DNA from: Stygiobacter electus
GTDB lineage: Bacteria > Bacteroidota > Ignavibacteria > Ignavibacteriales > Melioribacteraceae
Reading direction: 5' to 3'
NCBI GenBank assembly: GCA_029210465.1
Contig: JARGDL010000017.1
Location: forward strand, 1-64,000
DNA length: 64,000 nucleotides
Made by a program: the position numbers and the translations under genes. The notes beneath the pieces were generated by a model. It had not been told where the DNA came from. It saw nothing but the letters and a program-made list of their open reading frames with translations, and did no database searches. This document shows, one piece after another, positions 1 to 7,893 of this stretch; within the stretch, counting starts at the first letter, position 1, and every line of letters starts with the position of its first letter.

Positions 1-701
1 CAATACGACCATAACCCGTATAACTTGCTTCTGTAGTTTTAATCGTACTAATGTAGAATTGAAATAGTAACTGCCAAATTGATATTTAAGTTTATAAGCC
101 GTTTTAATCGTACTAATGTAGAATTAAAATTTTGTTCTTTGTTTAATTCAACTACCTTTTTCCGAGTTTTAATCGTACTAATGTAGAATTGAAATTAGCT
201 AATCTGATTAAAGGGTCAATAAGAGATTTAAGTTTTAATCGTACTAATGTAGAATTGAAATCTGTGAATTTATGGATAGCTTTTTGATGTTGTTAAGTTT
301 TAATCGTACTAATGTAGAATTGAAATTATGAATACTCACAGCTGTCTATAAAAACATTATCGGTTTTAATCGTACTAATGTAGAATTGAAATTAATAGAA
401 AAGCTCTCAAGGATTTTAAAAAAGATAAGTTTTAATCGTACTAATGTAGAATTGAAATGTTATAAGGGAATGGAAAGTATACAGTAACAAATTGAGTTTT
501 AATCGTACTAATGTAGAATTGAAATTAAATTATTAGTAAGTATTTGTTGTGAACGTTCATAGTTTTAATCGTACTAATGTAGAATTGAAATCAAGAAACA
601 ATAGAATTTCGTGATATAAATGTAAAGTTTTAATCGTACTAATGTAGAATTGAAATTTCCTTCCATAATTAACACCAACACTAATCGTGGCGTTTTAATC
701 G
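1..701 (+). CRISPR. CRISPR array, trailer end
   Basis: Ten 30-bp repeats start at 36, 101, 166, 232, 297, 363, 429, 496, 562 and 627. Each begins GTTTTAATCG and ends AATTGAAAT; the second has one G-to-A change. Spacers are 35-37 bp and all differ. A last repeat at 692-701 keeps only the first ten bases, marking the leader-distal end. Bases 1-35 have spacer length, so the array continues to the left and its leader lies outside the window. The 3' end ATTGAAAT resembles the crRNA 5' handle of type I-B/III repeats, which supports + strand transcription. No cas gene is visible. Confidence 0.97.
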
Positions 702-759
702 CATGGCATAAAGTCAAACTTAGTTGAAAATATAGATTTATATCTATGTATTTCTTTAA

Positions 760-924
760 CTAAGAATTTAATTTTTCTAATAGATAAGTAATTGTAAATG
801 ATCTACCAAACTGTTCTATTAACCCTAAACAGTGGATGGTTAATGATTCTTCTAAACTATCTTAAAGCGATCTTGCTTCACTTCGGTTAATTTTCAATAA
901 TTCAGTTATTATTTCTTTTAGCAT
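760..924 (-). pseudogene. IS256-type (mutator) transposase fragment
   Basis: Reading leftward from an ATG at 924, the translation runs 20 codons to an in-frame TAA (862-864), then continues EESLTIHCLGLIEQFGRSF and a few more residues to a stop at 760. The part after the TAA resembles the C-terminal stretch of IS256/mutator transposases (LEETLTLHRLG...LGRS.KTTN..E.LN), recalled from memory of the family. It is a short, stopped relic with no visible ends, placed between the CRISPR trailer and the 387-bp repeat. Confidence 0.5.
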
Positions 925-934
925 TACTCTTTCC

Positions 935-1320
935 CAACCCAATATCCATTAGTGAAAATTAGTGTTAATTCGTGGCTGAAAATTTTTCTTGACTAATTTG
1001 AAAAAAAAATTTAAGTTGTAAACAGAAACAAAAGGAAATATTACTTGCTTAGAGGGCAGAAAAATATTTCATCAACTGCCAGAACTCCTCAAACAGAAGA
1101 TCAAAAACCAAAACTGCTTGATTTGGTAACAACCGAACTAAGAATTAAAATTTCATTATACACAAAAACAAACGTGTTGATATTATGCAAACCCTATTTT
1201 TAAATATTGAGAATATGAACAGTAAATAAGTAAACTGGAATGATATCCTGCAGCACCGTGCGGGATATCGTTCTCAAATAAATATTTCGGTGCGGGATAA
1301 GTAATAGTTATACCGCATAA
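935..1320 (+). repeat. 387-bp dispersed repeat, copy 1
   Basis: About 386 bp recur in direct orientation at 16167-16553 with only scattered substitutions and one length difference. The repeat contains no convincing ORF. It starts with a phrase of the type ATTAGTGAAAATTAGTG and ends with a hairpin-rich part: a stem GATATCC/GGATATC, then TGCGGGATAA pairing with TTATACCGCA. This copy ends about 90 bp before the mer promoter. The 3' part may be a short attC site (separate entry). Confidence 0.9.
1229..1313 (+). other. Putative short attC site upstream of mer
   Basis: The left arm AGTAAAC...GATATCC...GCACC is partly complementary to the right arm GGTGCGGGATAA...GTTATAC, giving an R''-L''-loop-L'-R' layout of about 85 bp with R' at 1307-1313. 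The same site ends copy 2 of the 387-bp repeat (16462-16546), where R' directly precedes a cassette gene. Pairing is weaker than in the longer sites, so this is a tentative call. Confidence 0.4.
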
Positions 1321-1403
1321 ATTTGTAACCATAAGTTAAAAAAATATCTTCCAAAATTTTAGCAAATCTCAATTTTTAGAAAAAATCTAAATCGCATAAA
1401 AAA

Positions 1404-1441
1404 GTACTTGACTCCGTACTATACTACAGATATTATATTTG
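1404..1441 (+). promoter_or_regulatory. mer promoter/operator
   Basis: A -35 box TTGACT (1408-1413) is followed by CCGTACTATACTACAGA, an imperfect dyad (5 of 7 half-site positions), and by TATATTTG at 1434-1441, which fits the Bacteroidota TAnnTTTG -7 element. The long spacing between the boxes is what MerR-type promoters need so that MerR can untwist the DNA. merR is the first gene of the operon it should control. Confidence 0.65.
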
Positions 1442-1467
1442 TATTAGATGAAAAAATTGGTTTGAAA

Positions 1468-1878
1468 ATGGAACATTTTAAAGTTGGTGAGATTGCCGAG
1501 AAAGTTGGGATAAATGTTGAGACTTTACGTTATTATGAAAAAATAAAAATAATGCCCAAACCAAAACGTAAAGAATCGCGATATCGTTATTACGATGAAA
1601 TGGATTTAAGAAGGTTATTATTTATAAAAAGAGCTAAAGAACTTGGTTTTACATTAAAAGAAATAAAAGAATTATTGAATTTAAAAATTGAATCAACTGC
1701 AACTTGCGGTGATATAAAACATTTAGCAGAACATAAATTAACAGACGTTGAAGAAAGAATAAAAGACTTGAAGAATATTAAGAATGTTTTGATAAAATTA
1801 ATTGATCAGTGTGTCTGTGAAGAAGTTTCATCAGAAGAATGCCCGATTCTTGAAGTAATAGAACAGAATATCAAATAG
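1468..1878 (+). CDS. merR: MerR, mercury-responsive transcriptional regulator
   Basis: This 136-residue MerR-family activator/repressor should sense Hg(II) and switch on the genes that follow. The winged helix-turn-helix covers residues 4-70 (VGEIAEKVGINVETLRYYEK). Cysteines 80, 115 and 125 have nearly the spacing of the three Hg-binding cysteines of Tn501 MerR (82, 117, 126), so mercury rather than another metal is the likely ligand; C117 is an extra cysteine. I chose the ATG at 1468 because the longer frame starts at a TTG that is the promoter's -35 box. The gene is followed after 15 bp by the transporter gene, so the regulator is co-transcribed rather than divergent. Confidence 0.93.
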   Translation: MEHFKVGEIAEKVGINVETLRYYEKIKIMPKPKRKESRYRYYDEMDLRRLLFIKRAKELGFTLKEIKELLNLKIESTATCGDIKHLAEHKLTDVEERIKDLKNIKNVLIKLIDQCVCEEVSSEECPILEVIEQNIK

Positions 1879-1893
1879 CTGAAGGAGATTATT

Positions 1894-2526
1894 ATGGAAA
1901 CCAATAAATTTTTTAGGAACAGCGCAATAGTAACAGCCTTACTTGCTTCACTATGCTGTATTACTCCAGTACTGGCAATATTAGGTGGATTGAGTGGTAT
2001 AGCATCTACATTCTCTTTTCTCGAACCATTGCGTCCTTACTTTATTGCCTTTACAGTAATCATTCTTGGTTATGCTTTTTACAGTGCATATAAACCAAAG
2101 AAAAAGGATGAAATTGAATGTGCCTGCGAGGATAATACAAGTGATAAAAAAGTAAGCTTGATAAATTCTAAAAAGTTTTTATGGATTATTACAGTTGTAA
2201 GTGCACTGCTTATAACATTTCCATATTATTCTCAAGCATTCTTCCCGAATGACACCAAAAATTTGATAGTTGTTCAATCCAATAATATTTTAAAAGCAAA
2301 ATTAGAAATAGAGGGAATGACCTGCACAAGCTGTGAACAATCAGTTGATTATGCACTTAAATCAGAAAAAGGTGTTTTGAATGCTGAATCATCTTACAAA
2401 ACCGGAATTGCTTACGTTGAATTTAATAATACAAAAGTCAAGCCTGAACAATTAAAGAAAGCCGTTGAAAATAAAGTAGGCTATAAAGTGAAAAAGATTC
2501 AAATAATAAACGAAAAAGAAAATTAA
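1894..2526 (+). CDS. merT: MerTP-type mercuric ion transport fusion protein
   Basis: This 210-residue inner-membrane protein should carry Hg(II) into the cytoplasm for reduction. It joins a MerT-like part to a MerP-like part. Membrane helices lie near residues 11-32, 48-65 and 95-115. The Cys21-Cys22 pair sits in the first helix, as in MerT; a second Cys pair (C76, C78) lies in the following loop. The C-terminal 70 residues form a heavy-metal-associated domain with GMTCTSC at 141-147. Such MerT-MerP fusions are known in Bacteroidota. An AAGGAG ribosome site precedes the start, and merA follows after 12 bp. Confidence 0.93.
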   Translation: METNKFFRNSAIVTALLASLCCITPVLAILGGLSGIASTFSFLEPLRPYFIAFTVIILGYAFYSAYKPKKKDEIECACEDNTSDKKVSLINSKKFLWIITVVSALLITFPYYSQAFFPNDTKNLIVVQSNNILKAKLEIEGMTCTSCEQSVDYALKSEKGVLNAESSYKTGIAYVEFNNTKVKPEQLKKAVENKVGYKVKKIQIINEKEN

Positions 2527-2538
2527 GGTGGAGCGATA

Positions 2539-4182
2539 ATGTCAGTTCAAATTATAAAATTAGAAATTAGCGGAATGACCTGCGAGCATTGTGCGCAAAC
2601 AATTAGTAAAAAAGTTTCTCAACTGGAAGGGCTGATTTCTAAAAAAGTAAACTATCCAGAAAAGAAAGGTGAATTTGAATTCGATACAGACAAAATATCA
2701 AAATCTGAAATTATAGATGCTATAAATTCTATTGGTAATTATAAAGTAGTTGGTGAAACAGAATCTAATAAAAATAAAAATGCTCATTATGATTTGATTA
2801 TCATTGGCGGTGGTTCTGCTTCTTTTGCCGCAGCAATAAAAGCAAGTGAACTTGAAAAGAAAGTATTAATGATTAATGATGGTCTTCCTATCGGTGGTAC
2901 TTGCGTTAATGTCGGCTGTGTTCCTTCTAAAACTTTAATTAGAACTGCCGAACAATATCACATTGCCAATCATCCGAATTTTTCTTCAATAAAACCGTGT
3001 GAAAATAAAATTGATTTTAAGGAAGTCATCCGCCAAAAAACCGAATTAGTCGGAGAACTACGTCAGCACAAATATGTTGATGTCCTAAAAGACGATCTCA
3101 ATGTGACAATCCTAAAATCTTTCGGAAAACTAATAGATAAAAACACTGTTGAAGCAGACGGCAAAAAATACTCCGCAGAAAAAATATTGATAGCGACCGG
3201 CTCAACCACATTTATACCGGATATTCCCGGATTAAGTGAAGTTGACTATTTAACAAATGAAACATTATACGATTTAGAAGAACTCCCGGAACATTTAATT
3301 GTAATCGGTGGCAGATACATTGCTTTGGAAAATGCTCAGATGTTTGCACGTCTTGGTTCTAAAGTAACTATTCTTCAACGGTCATTCAGAATTCTTCCCG
3401 ATGAAATGCCAGATTTAACGGAAACATTGAAAGAATATCTTGAGGGAGAAAGAATAGAAATAAAAACCGGTGCAAAAATTAAATCTGTTGAAAATAAAAA
3501 TGGAAAAATCATTGTCAATGCTTCGATTAAAGATAATAACGAAATTATCGAAGGAACACATATCTTTGTTGCAACCGGCAGAAAAGGAAATACTAAAGGT
3601 TTTGGATTAGAAGAAGTAGGAGTAGAACTTCATAAGCAAGATTTCATAAGAACAAATGAATATATGCAAACATCAATCCCAAATATTTATTCAGCCGGAG
3701 ATGTAACCGGAGAATATTTATTTGTTTACTCTGCTGCTTATGAAGGTGCTTTGGCAGTTGAAAATATGTTTAGTGAGGCACAAAAGGGAAAAGAATATTC
3801 AGTTTTCCCCTGGGTTATATTCACAGACCCGCAAGTTGCTGGCGTTGGAATGGATGAAAATCAAGCTTATGAAAATAAAATTGAATACGAAATCTCAACA
3901 ATTCAGCTTAAAGATGTCCCGCGCTCAATTGCAGCGAGAAATACAAAAGGATTTATCAAACTCATTCGCAACAAAGACAATGATAAATTAATTGGTGCAA
4001 GAATCTTAGCTTCAGAAGGTTCAGAACTTTTAATGGAAATTTCTCTTGCAATTAAATACGGAATTACAGTAAAAGAACTAAAACAAATGTTCCATCCTTA
4101 TCTTACCTTATCTGAAGGCGTAAAATTAGCAGCAATAAGCTTTGATAAAGATGTTAAGAAACTTAGTTGCTGTGCTGTGTAA
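2539..4182 (+). CDS. merA: Mercuric reductase MerA
   Basis: This 547-residue cytoplasmic flavoenzyme reduces Hg(II) to volatile Hg(0) with NADPH. Residues 1-70 form a heavy-metal-associated domain with GMTCEHC (12-18). An FAD-binding GGGSASF motif (90-96) follows, then the redox disulfide GGTCVNVGCVPSK (Cys122/Cys127), the NAD(P)H-binding region and the dimerisation domain. The C-terminal CysCys pair (544-545, SCCAV at the very end) hands Hg to the active site, and its presence separates MerA from lipoamide dehydrogenase. An AAGGTGG ribosome site lies upstream. It is the last gene of the merR-merTP-merA operon, and an attC site begins 68 bp after its stop. Confidence 0.97.
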   Translation: MSVQIIKLEISGMTCEHCAQTISKKVSQLEGLISKKVNYPEKKGEFEFDTDKISKSEIIDAINSIGNYKVVGETESNKNKNAHYDLIIIGGGSASFAAAIKASELEKKVLMINDGLPIGGTCVNVGCVPSKTLIRTAEQYHIANHPNFSSIKPCENKIDFKEVIRQKTELVGELRQHKYVDVLKDDLNVTILKSFGKLIDKNTVEADGKKYSAEKILIATGSTTFIPDIPGLSEVDYLTNETLYDLEELPEHLIVIGGRYIALENAQMFARLGSKVTILQRSFRILPDEMPDLTETLKEYLEGERIEIKTGAKIKSVENKNGKIIVNASIKDNNEIIEGTHIFVATGRKGNTKGFGLEEVGVELHKQDFIRTNEYMQTSIPNIYSAGDVTGEYLFVYSAAYEGALAVENMFSEAQKGKEYSVFPWVIFTDPQVAGVGMDENQAYENKIEYEISTIQLKDVPRSIAARNTKGFIKLIRNKDNDKLIGARILASEGSELLMEISLAIKYGITVKELKQMFHPYLTLSEGVKLAAISFDKDVKKLSCCAV

Positions 4183-4250
4183 AATAATAATTCTTCTTTC
4201 CATTTATTTAGAGCATTCCTTATTTTTAACTCAGCTATTTAATAAAAGCG

Positions 4251-4438
4251 GTATAACAAGCTGCTCAAGCCGACAGCTTTAAACTCCACGGCATTTTTAT
4301 AATTTTTAAGTTTGTTGGCTTCGTTCAAGTATCTTGTTAAAGGTAGTCGTTCTATGAAAAATTTTCTAAACATAAAAGTTATTTAATAAAAGCGGTATTG
4401 TTGTTCTGGGCTGCGGCTTAGCAGCAACGCCGTTATAA
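4251..4438 (+). other. attC recombination site 1
   Basis: R'' is GTATAAC (4251-4257) and R' is GTTATAA (4432-4438). The inner arms pair well: GCTGCTCAAGCCGACAGC on the left against GCTGCGGCTTAGCAGC on the right, with small bulges. The site is 188 bp, VCR-like in length. The phrase ATTTAATAAAAGCGGTAT occurs twice in it. It separates the mer genes from the ATP-grasp cassette; the crossover would lie between G4432 and T4433. Confidence 0.85.
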
Positions 4439-4469
4439 GGCTAAATTAAATTATTCAATACGAGGAAAT

Positions 4470-4676
4470 ATGAAAAAGCATATTCTATTAGAGAAAGCAA
4501 CTAGAAAACCGTATAGTGAAAATATTAAGCTTCCTAAAAATGCCAAGTATAATCACAAAGAAGGTTTTTGGCTAATTGATGATTTACCACTCACCAAATC
4601 AGAGATATATGAAGATGATAAACCTGGAACAAAAAAATGTGATTTGGAAACTGGTGAGGATCAAAAAGGGCAATGA
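4470..4676 (+). CDS. Putative precursor peptide of the ATP-grasp cassette
   Basis: This 68-residue protein has no family I recognise. It starts after a good ribosome site (GAGGAA, 4461-4466). Its stop overlaps the start of the ATP-grasp gene in an ATGA, so the two are translationally coupled. The N-terminal two thirds look like a leader (basic, with NHKEGFWLIDDLP). The last 25 residues are crowded with Lys, Asp, Glu and Thr (KSEIYEDDKPGTKKCDLETG), the residues that graspetide ligases join through side-chain esters or amides. I infer a RiPP precursor from size, position and composition; no microviridin core motif (TxKYPSD) is present. It could instead be a small partner or immunity protein. 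Confidence 0.6.
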   Translation: MKKHILLEKATRKPYSENIKLPKNAKYNHKEGFWLIDDLPLTKSEIYEDDKPGTKKCDLETGEDQKGQ

Positions 4677-5635
4677 AGCCAAATATACTAATACTATCTA
4701 GCATCTATGATTTTTCAACTGATTTAGTAGTTCTAAGATTAAAAGAAATGCAAATACCTGTATTGCGTCTTAATCGAGAATATCTAAAAGATTACGATAT
4801 TTCATTGAATCCACTAAAGCCATCACTTTTTGTAAAAGGTCCAGATTTTTCCTTCGAATTATCATCTGAAATTACATCAGTATTTTATAGGCAACCAATA
4901 TTTCTTCGAAATACTCCATCAGTTCCATTATCTCCAGAAGAACAACTAGAAAGATCTCAGTGGATGGCATTTCTACGTTCACTCTCTGTTTTTTCTAAAG
5001 CTTATTGGATGAATTATCCTCAATCAACATATCTATCAGAATGTAAACCATATCAACTAATGATAGCTGAACAGATCGGCTTTAAAGTTCCATCTACAAT
5101 AATAAGTAATGATTATAAAGCTATTAGAAATCATTTCAATGATAAAATTATTATAAAATCACTTGATACTGTTCTATTAAGGGAAGGAAATGATTGTCTA
5201 TTTACTTATTCATCACTGGATGAATTAGAAAGCTTGACAGCCGAGAATGTATCTTCAACGCCATTATTAGCACAAGAATATTTAAATGATAAAATTGATT
5301 TACGTATTACAATTGTAGGTAATCAGATATTTGCTGTCAAAATATTGTCAAACAATAACGGTATTGCGGGTGATTGGCGTGTTAAGCCTAAGAAAGAGAT
5401 TCAATATCATAACTATAATCTAGATGCGCAAACAAAACTTTATTGTAAACAGCTAATGCACAAATTGAATTTAAATTTTGGAGCTATTGACTTAATTGAA
5501 ACTCCCAATGGAATATATTTTATTGAAATAAATCCGACTGGTGAATGGGGATGGATTACTGATTCAGAACGACAAATTGATTTAGCCATTGCTCAATGGT
5601 TATCGAATCCCAAATCTTTCAGCGATAGCGAGTAA
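4673..5635 (+). CDS. ATP-grasp ligase, graspetide (MvdC/MvdD-like) maturase family
   Basis: This 320-residue ATP-grasp protein probably forms side-chain macrocycles in the peptide encoded just upstream. The N-terminal half lacks sequence motifs I know but begins like a pre-ATP-grasp domain (ILILSSIYDFSTD). ATP-binding features are IIIKSLD (lysine near 162), QEYL (Glu202), GAID (Asp272) and the metal-binding IEINPTGEWGW (285-294). The INPxGxWxW signature is the mark of the MvdC/MvdD and related peptide ligases within the RimK-like superfamily. A RimK-type amino-acid ligase is the main alternative. Only one ligase is present, and no acetyltransferase or peptidase-transporter. Confidence 0.85.
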   Translation: MKPNILILSSIYDFSTDLVVLRLKEMQIPVLRLNREYLKDYDISLNPLKPSLFVKGPDFSFELSSEITSVFYRQPIFLRNTPSVPLSPEEQLERSQWMAFLRSLSVFSKAYWMNYPQSTYLSECKPYQLMIAEQIGFKVPSTIISNDYKAIRNHFNDKIIIKSLDTVLLREGNDCLFTYSSLDELESLTAENVSSTPLLAQEYLNDKIDLRITIVGNQIFAVKILSNNNGIAGDWRVKPKKEIQYHNYNLDAQTKLYCKQLMHKLNLNFGAIDLIETPNGIYFIEINPTGEWGWITDSERQIDLAIAQWLSNPKSFSDSE

Positions 5636-5637
5636 TT

Positions 5638-6330
5638 ATGTTAGTAAAATTGAAAGGTTTTATCTCAACAATTAGAAATAAAATATTCCGATTTATATCG
5701 GTGCAATTAAAAAGATCAGTAAAAATTATTTTGCGAATTATTGAAGAAATATTTCCAGTTCCATTTTATAGTAAATATAAAAGAAAGATACTTACAGAAG
5801 TAAACAAAACAGAAGAATTACGAAAGAGTCAAATATTTACTTTATATCAAGGGATTGAAGAAAATGAATTATTTAATAGAATAAAAGAAGAGCATACACG
5901 AGCCAATTTGCTTGATGATAAAACTTCAAAGCTAACACTTTCTATCTCATTCGGTTTGGCCATAATTGGTGTTCTTTCTTCAATCTTTACATCAAAATTG
6001 GAAGGAATATTACAATTGATCTTTTTTCTTTTCTCATCTTTTACAATTATTTATTCCCTATTTTGTTCTATTCTATCAATCAGTTCACTTAAAACATTAC
6101 CATTTTATGGCTATGGTTCTCAGTTCTTGATACAATCCAAGAAGGATAAATCTAATATTGCCTTGGCTCTTATTTGTCAAGAAAAAATGAATATAATTAG
6201 GCAATTGCGCAATGAAACTGCATATATGTGTATCCGAAATTCTTTTGTTTGTTTTTTGATTATAATATTAGTTCGCTTAATCATTATTCTAATTGCTATT
6301 TTTTCAACAGTCGCTACGATTTATGTATAG
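5638..6330 (+). CDS. Three-helix membrane protein of the ATP-grasp cassette
   Basis: This 230-residue protein is of unknown family. It has a basic, amphipathic N-terminus, a soluble stretch rich in charged residues (45-97), two membrane helices close together (about 99-117 and 124-150), a short cytoplasmic-type segment with QEKMNIIRQLRNE, and a third hydrophobic helix at the C-terminus (202-227). It starts 2 bp after the ATP-grasp stop, so it belongs to the same transcript. The layout, with helices following a segment like ANLLDDKTSKLT, loosely recalls SLATT/Pycsar-type membrane effectors. That similarity is an impression only. It could also be an export or self-protection factor for a modified peptide. 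Confidence 0.7.
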   Translation: MLVKLKGFISTIRNKIFRFISVQLKRSVKIILRIIEEIFPVPFYSKYKRKILTEVNKTEELRKSQIFTLYQGIEENELFNRIKEEHTRANLLDDKTSKLTLSISFGLAIIGVLSSIFTSKLEGILQLIFFLFSSFTIIYSLFCSILSISSLKTLPFYGYGSQFLIQSKKDKSNIALALICQEKMNIIRQLRNETAYMCIRNSFVCFLIIILVRLIIILIAIFSTVATIYV

Positions 6331-6334
6331 CGCC

Positions 6335-6347
6335 TTATAACCGCTTA
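6335..6347 (+). other. attC site 2, left fragment
   Basis: R'' TTATAAC (6335-6341), preceded by CGCC, lies 5 bp after the membrane-protein stop. The next six bases are followed directly by the inverted repeat of an insertion sequence. The missing L''-L'-R' part resumes at about 7678, on the other side of that element. Confidence 0.75.
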
Positions 6348-6359
6348 AAAAAGGATTTA

Positions 6360-6614
6360 GTCAAGAGATAAATAAATTCCAGAGAACAACCCAAGAGTTG
6401 TTCCAAAGAATGTTCTTTGAAAAGCTGAACTGATAATTAACATTACTAACTGCCTGCAATATCTTGAAGGCTGCCGACAAGCAGCAACCAAACCGCTTAC
6501 GGGGCTTACTCTTTAAACAACAGAGCTTTCCAAATAAATGGAATAGCCCAGATATATTTTAGGCAAACGCATTACTACCCATACCAGAGCGAAAGTCTTC
6601 TAAATAGATACTAG
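6360..6614 (-). ncRNA. Probable bridge-RNA region of the IS1111-type element
   Basis: These 255 non-coding bases lie downstream of the transposase, where IS1111-type elements encode the bridge RNA that pairs with donor and target DNA. Visible foldable pieces are GAACAAC/GTTGTTC around 6384-6402 and GCTG/CAGC around 6472-6487. The stretch at 6463-6510, GGCTGCCGACAAGCAGCAAC then GCTTACGGGGC, resembles the L'-R' side of attC 1, which would suit a target-reading loop. RNA boundaries cannot be set by eye. Confidence 0.4.
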
Positions 6615-7622
6615 TTAGACGTCGGGGCTTGTAATGCGCGGCCACTGAAGAAATTTTTTCTTTTGTAGCTCTATTCCCTTAAAATGATTATTGAAATCGG
6701 ATTTATTTTTTAACACATAGTAAACAATACGAGCGATTTCTTTAGCTAAAATAGCATGAGCAACTTGTTTTTTTTTCTTTCTGAGTTTAGAGTCATGATA
6801 TTTTTTAATTGGCGGATAATATTGAAGAGCATGAACAGCAGCATCGGAGAAAACAAGCTTAAGGTATTTGTTACCATCTTTAGAAGATGATTTCTGTCTT
6901 ACTTTGCCTGCAGAGTTGCGAGCAGAAGGGACAAGGCGACAGTAGGAGAAAAAGTTCTTCTCTGATAGGAAACGATTAATATCACCAACTTCCAGGAGAA
7001 TAGTAAAAGCGTTCATCTTTCCAATTCCAGGAATCCAGAGCAAACGTTGAATATCATCATTGGGTATTAGAGTTGGGTAAAGAGATTTTTCAAGAGTAAG
7101 CATTTGTTCTTTGAGTAGTTGTTCTTATCTGTCAAACTGTTGATACTGGAGTTTATAGAAGTCAGATAAAAGCGAGGGCTCATTGATATTAAACTTCTCC
7201 AACATTCTATGCATGAAGTTAATACAGCTTGTTCTCTTCTGAGATAAACGAAGTCGTGCACGAAGAGGACGAACATCATCAGAGATTTTATATGCTTCTG
7301 GAATGAAGTTCATACGAAGAAGTTGAGCAAGAATATGAGAATCAACCTTATCAGTTTTGACTTTAGCGTATGCAATAGCTTTGACATACTTGGCATGAGC
7401 AAGTTTAAGGCTGATACCATGAGATGATAGAAGATCATTCATCCAATACCAGCCGCCTGTTGTCTCGATAGTTGCAGAATGTTCATTGCCAATAGATGAA
7501 AAGTAATTAAGGATATCAAAGCTGTTGTTCTTCAGTTCAGCTTGTTTAATAATGATACCGTCATCATTAACAGTAGTGATGTAGGAAAATTGTTTGTGTT
7601 GATCAATACCGGAGTAATACAT
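6615..7622 (-). pseudogene. IS110-family transposase, one internal stop
   Basis: The frame spans 336 codons and begins MYYSGIDQHK at 7622. It is open except for a TAA at 7125-7127 (codon 166); both halves are in the same frame. The N-terminal half is a RuvC-like DEDD domain (GIDQHK, then TIETTG, then KTDKVDSHILAQLL). The C-terminal half has the Tnp_IS116/IS110 region (LLWIPGIGKMNAFTILLEVGDINRF...GLVPSARNS-like). This serine-dependent transposase family recombines with the help of a bridge RNA. The stop should inactivate it unless it is read through, so the element is probably immobile unless helped in trans. Confidence 0.9.
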
Positions 7623-7677
7623 GGTTCCTCCAAAAAGTTATTTGAAAATAATATAAATCCTTTTTGGGAATATCCAG

Positions 7678-7857
7678 CCAATCAAGCGGACGCCGTTTTT
7701 CGCATTCGGCATTTTAGTAATTATTGGCTTTGTAGTTCCGGGAAAAGTTTCTTGTGTAAAGTTGTTTTGTTAAATAAAATTTTTAATAAATAAAAAGTTG
7801 TTGGTATTGTTAGGCGTTTCTGTTCTGGGGTGCCGCTTATCGACAACGCCGTTAGCC
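7678..7857 (+). other. attC site 2, right fragment
   Basis: The fragment holds L'' (ATCAAGCGGACGCC, 7681-7694), a long loop region, L' (GGGGTGCCGCTTATC, about 7827-7841) and R' GTTAGCC (7851-7857). L'' pairs with L' through CAAGCGG/CCGCTTA. Joined to 6335-6347 the site would be about 190 bp, the same length as attC 1. The loop is closely related to that of attC 3 (13841-14046): both contain GCGGACGCCGTTTT and TAATTATTGGCTT. Confidence 0.8.
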
Positions 7858-7893
7858 CGTATATGCATTGATCTAATTTCGAGAAGGTGCAGT

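Larger units (their letters stand above)
6342..7677 (-). mobile_element. IS110-family (IS1111-type) insertion sequence inside attC 2
   Basis: The element is about 1.33 kb. It is bounded by a perfect 12-bp subterminal inverted repeat, AAAAAGGATTTA at 6348-6359 and TAAATCCTTTTT at 7654-7665. It holds one transposase frame on the minus strand. Subterminal inverted repeats and a long non-coding stretch downstream of the transposase (6360-6614) mark the IS1111 subgroup of IS110. Known IS1111-attC elements insert in integron attC sites, and this one splits an attC between R'' and L''. Exact ends are uncertain by a few bases because target duplications are not expected. Confidence 0.85.

Noticed and set aside
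1408..1467. Twenty-residue N-terminal extension of MerR starting at TTG
   Set aside because: The TTG is the -35 box of the mer promoter, and the extension covers the operator.
3722..3991. 89-residue ORF in another frame of merA
   Set aside because: It lies wholly inside a conserved gene and has no homology or ribosome site.
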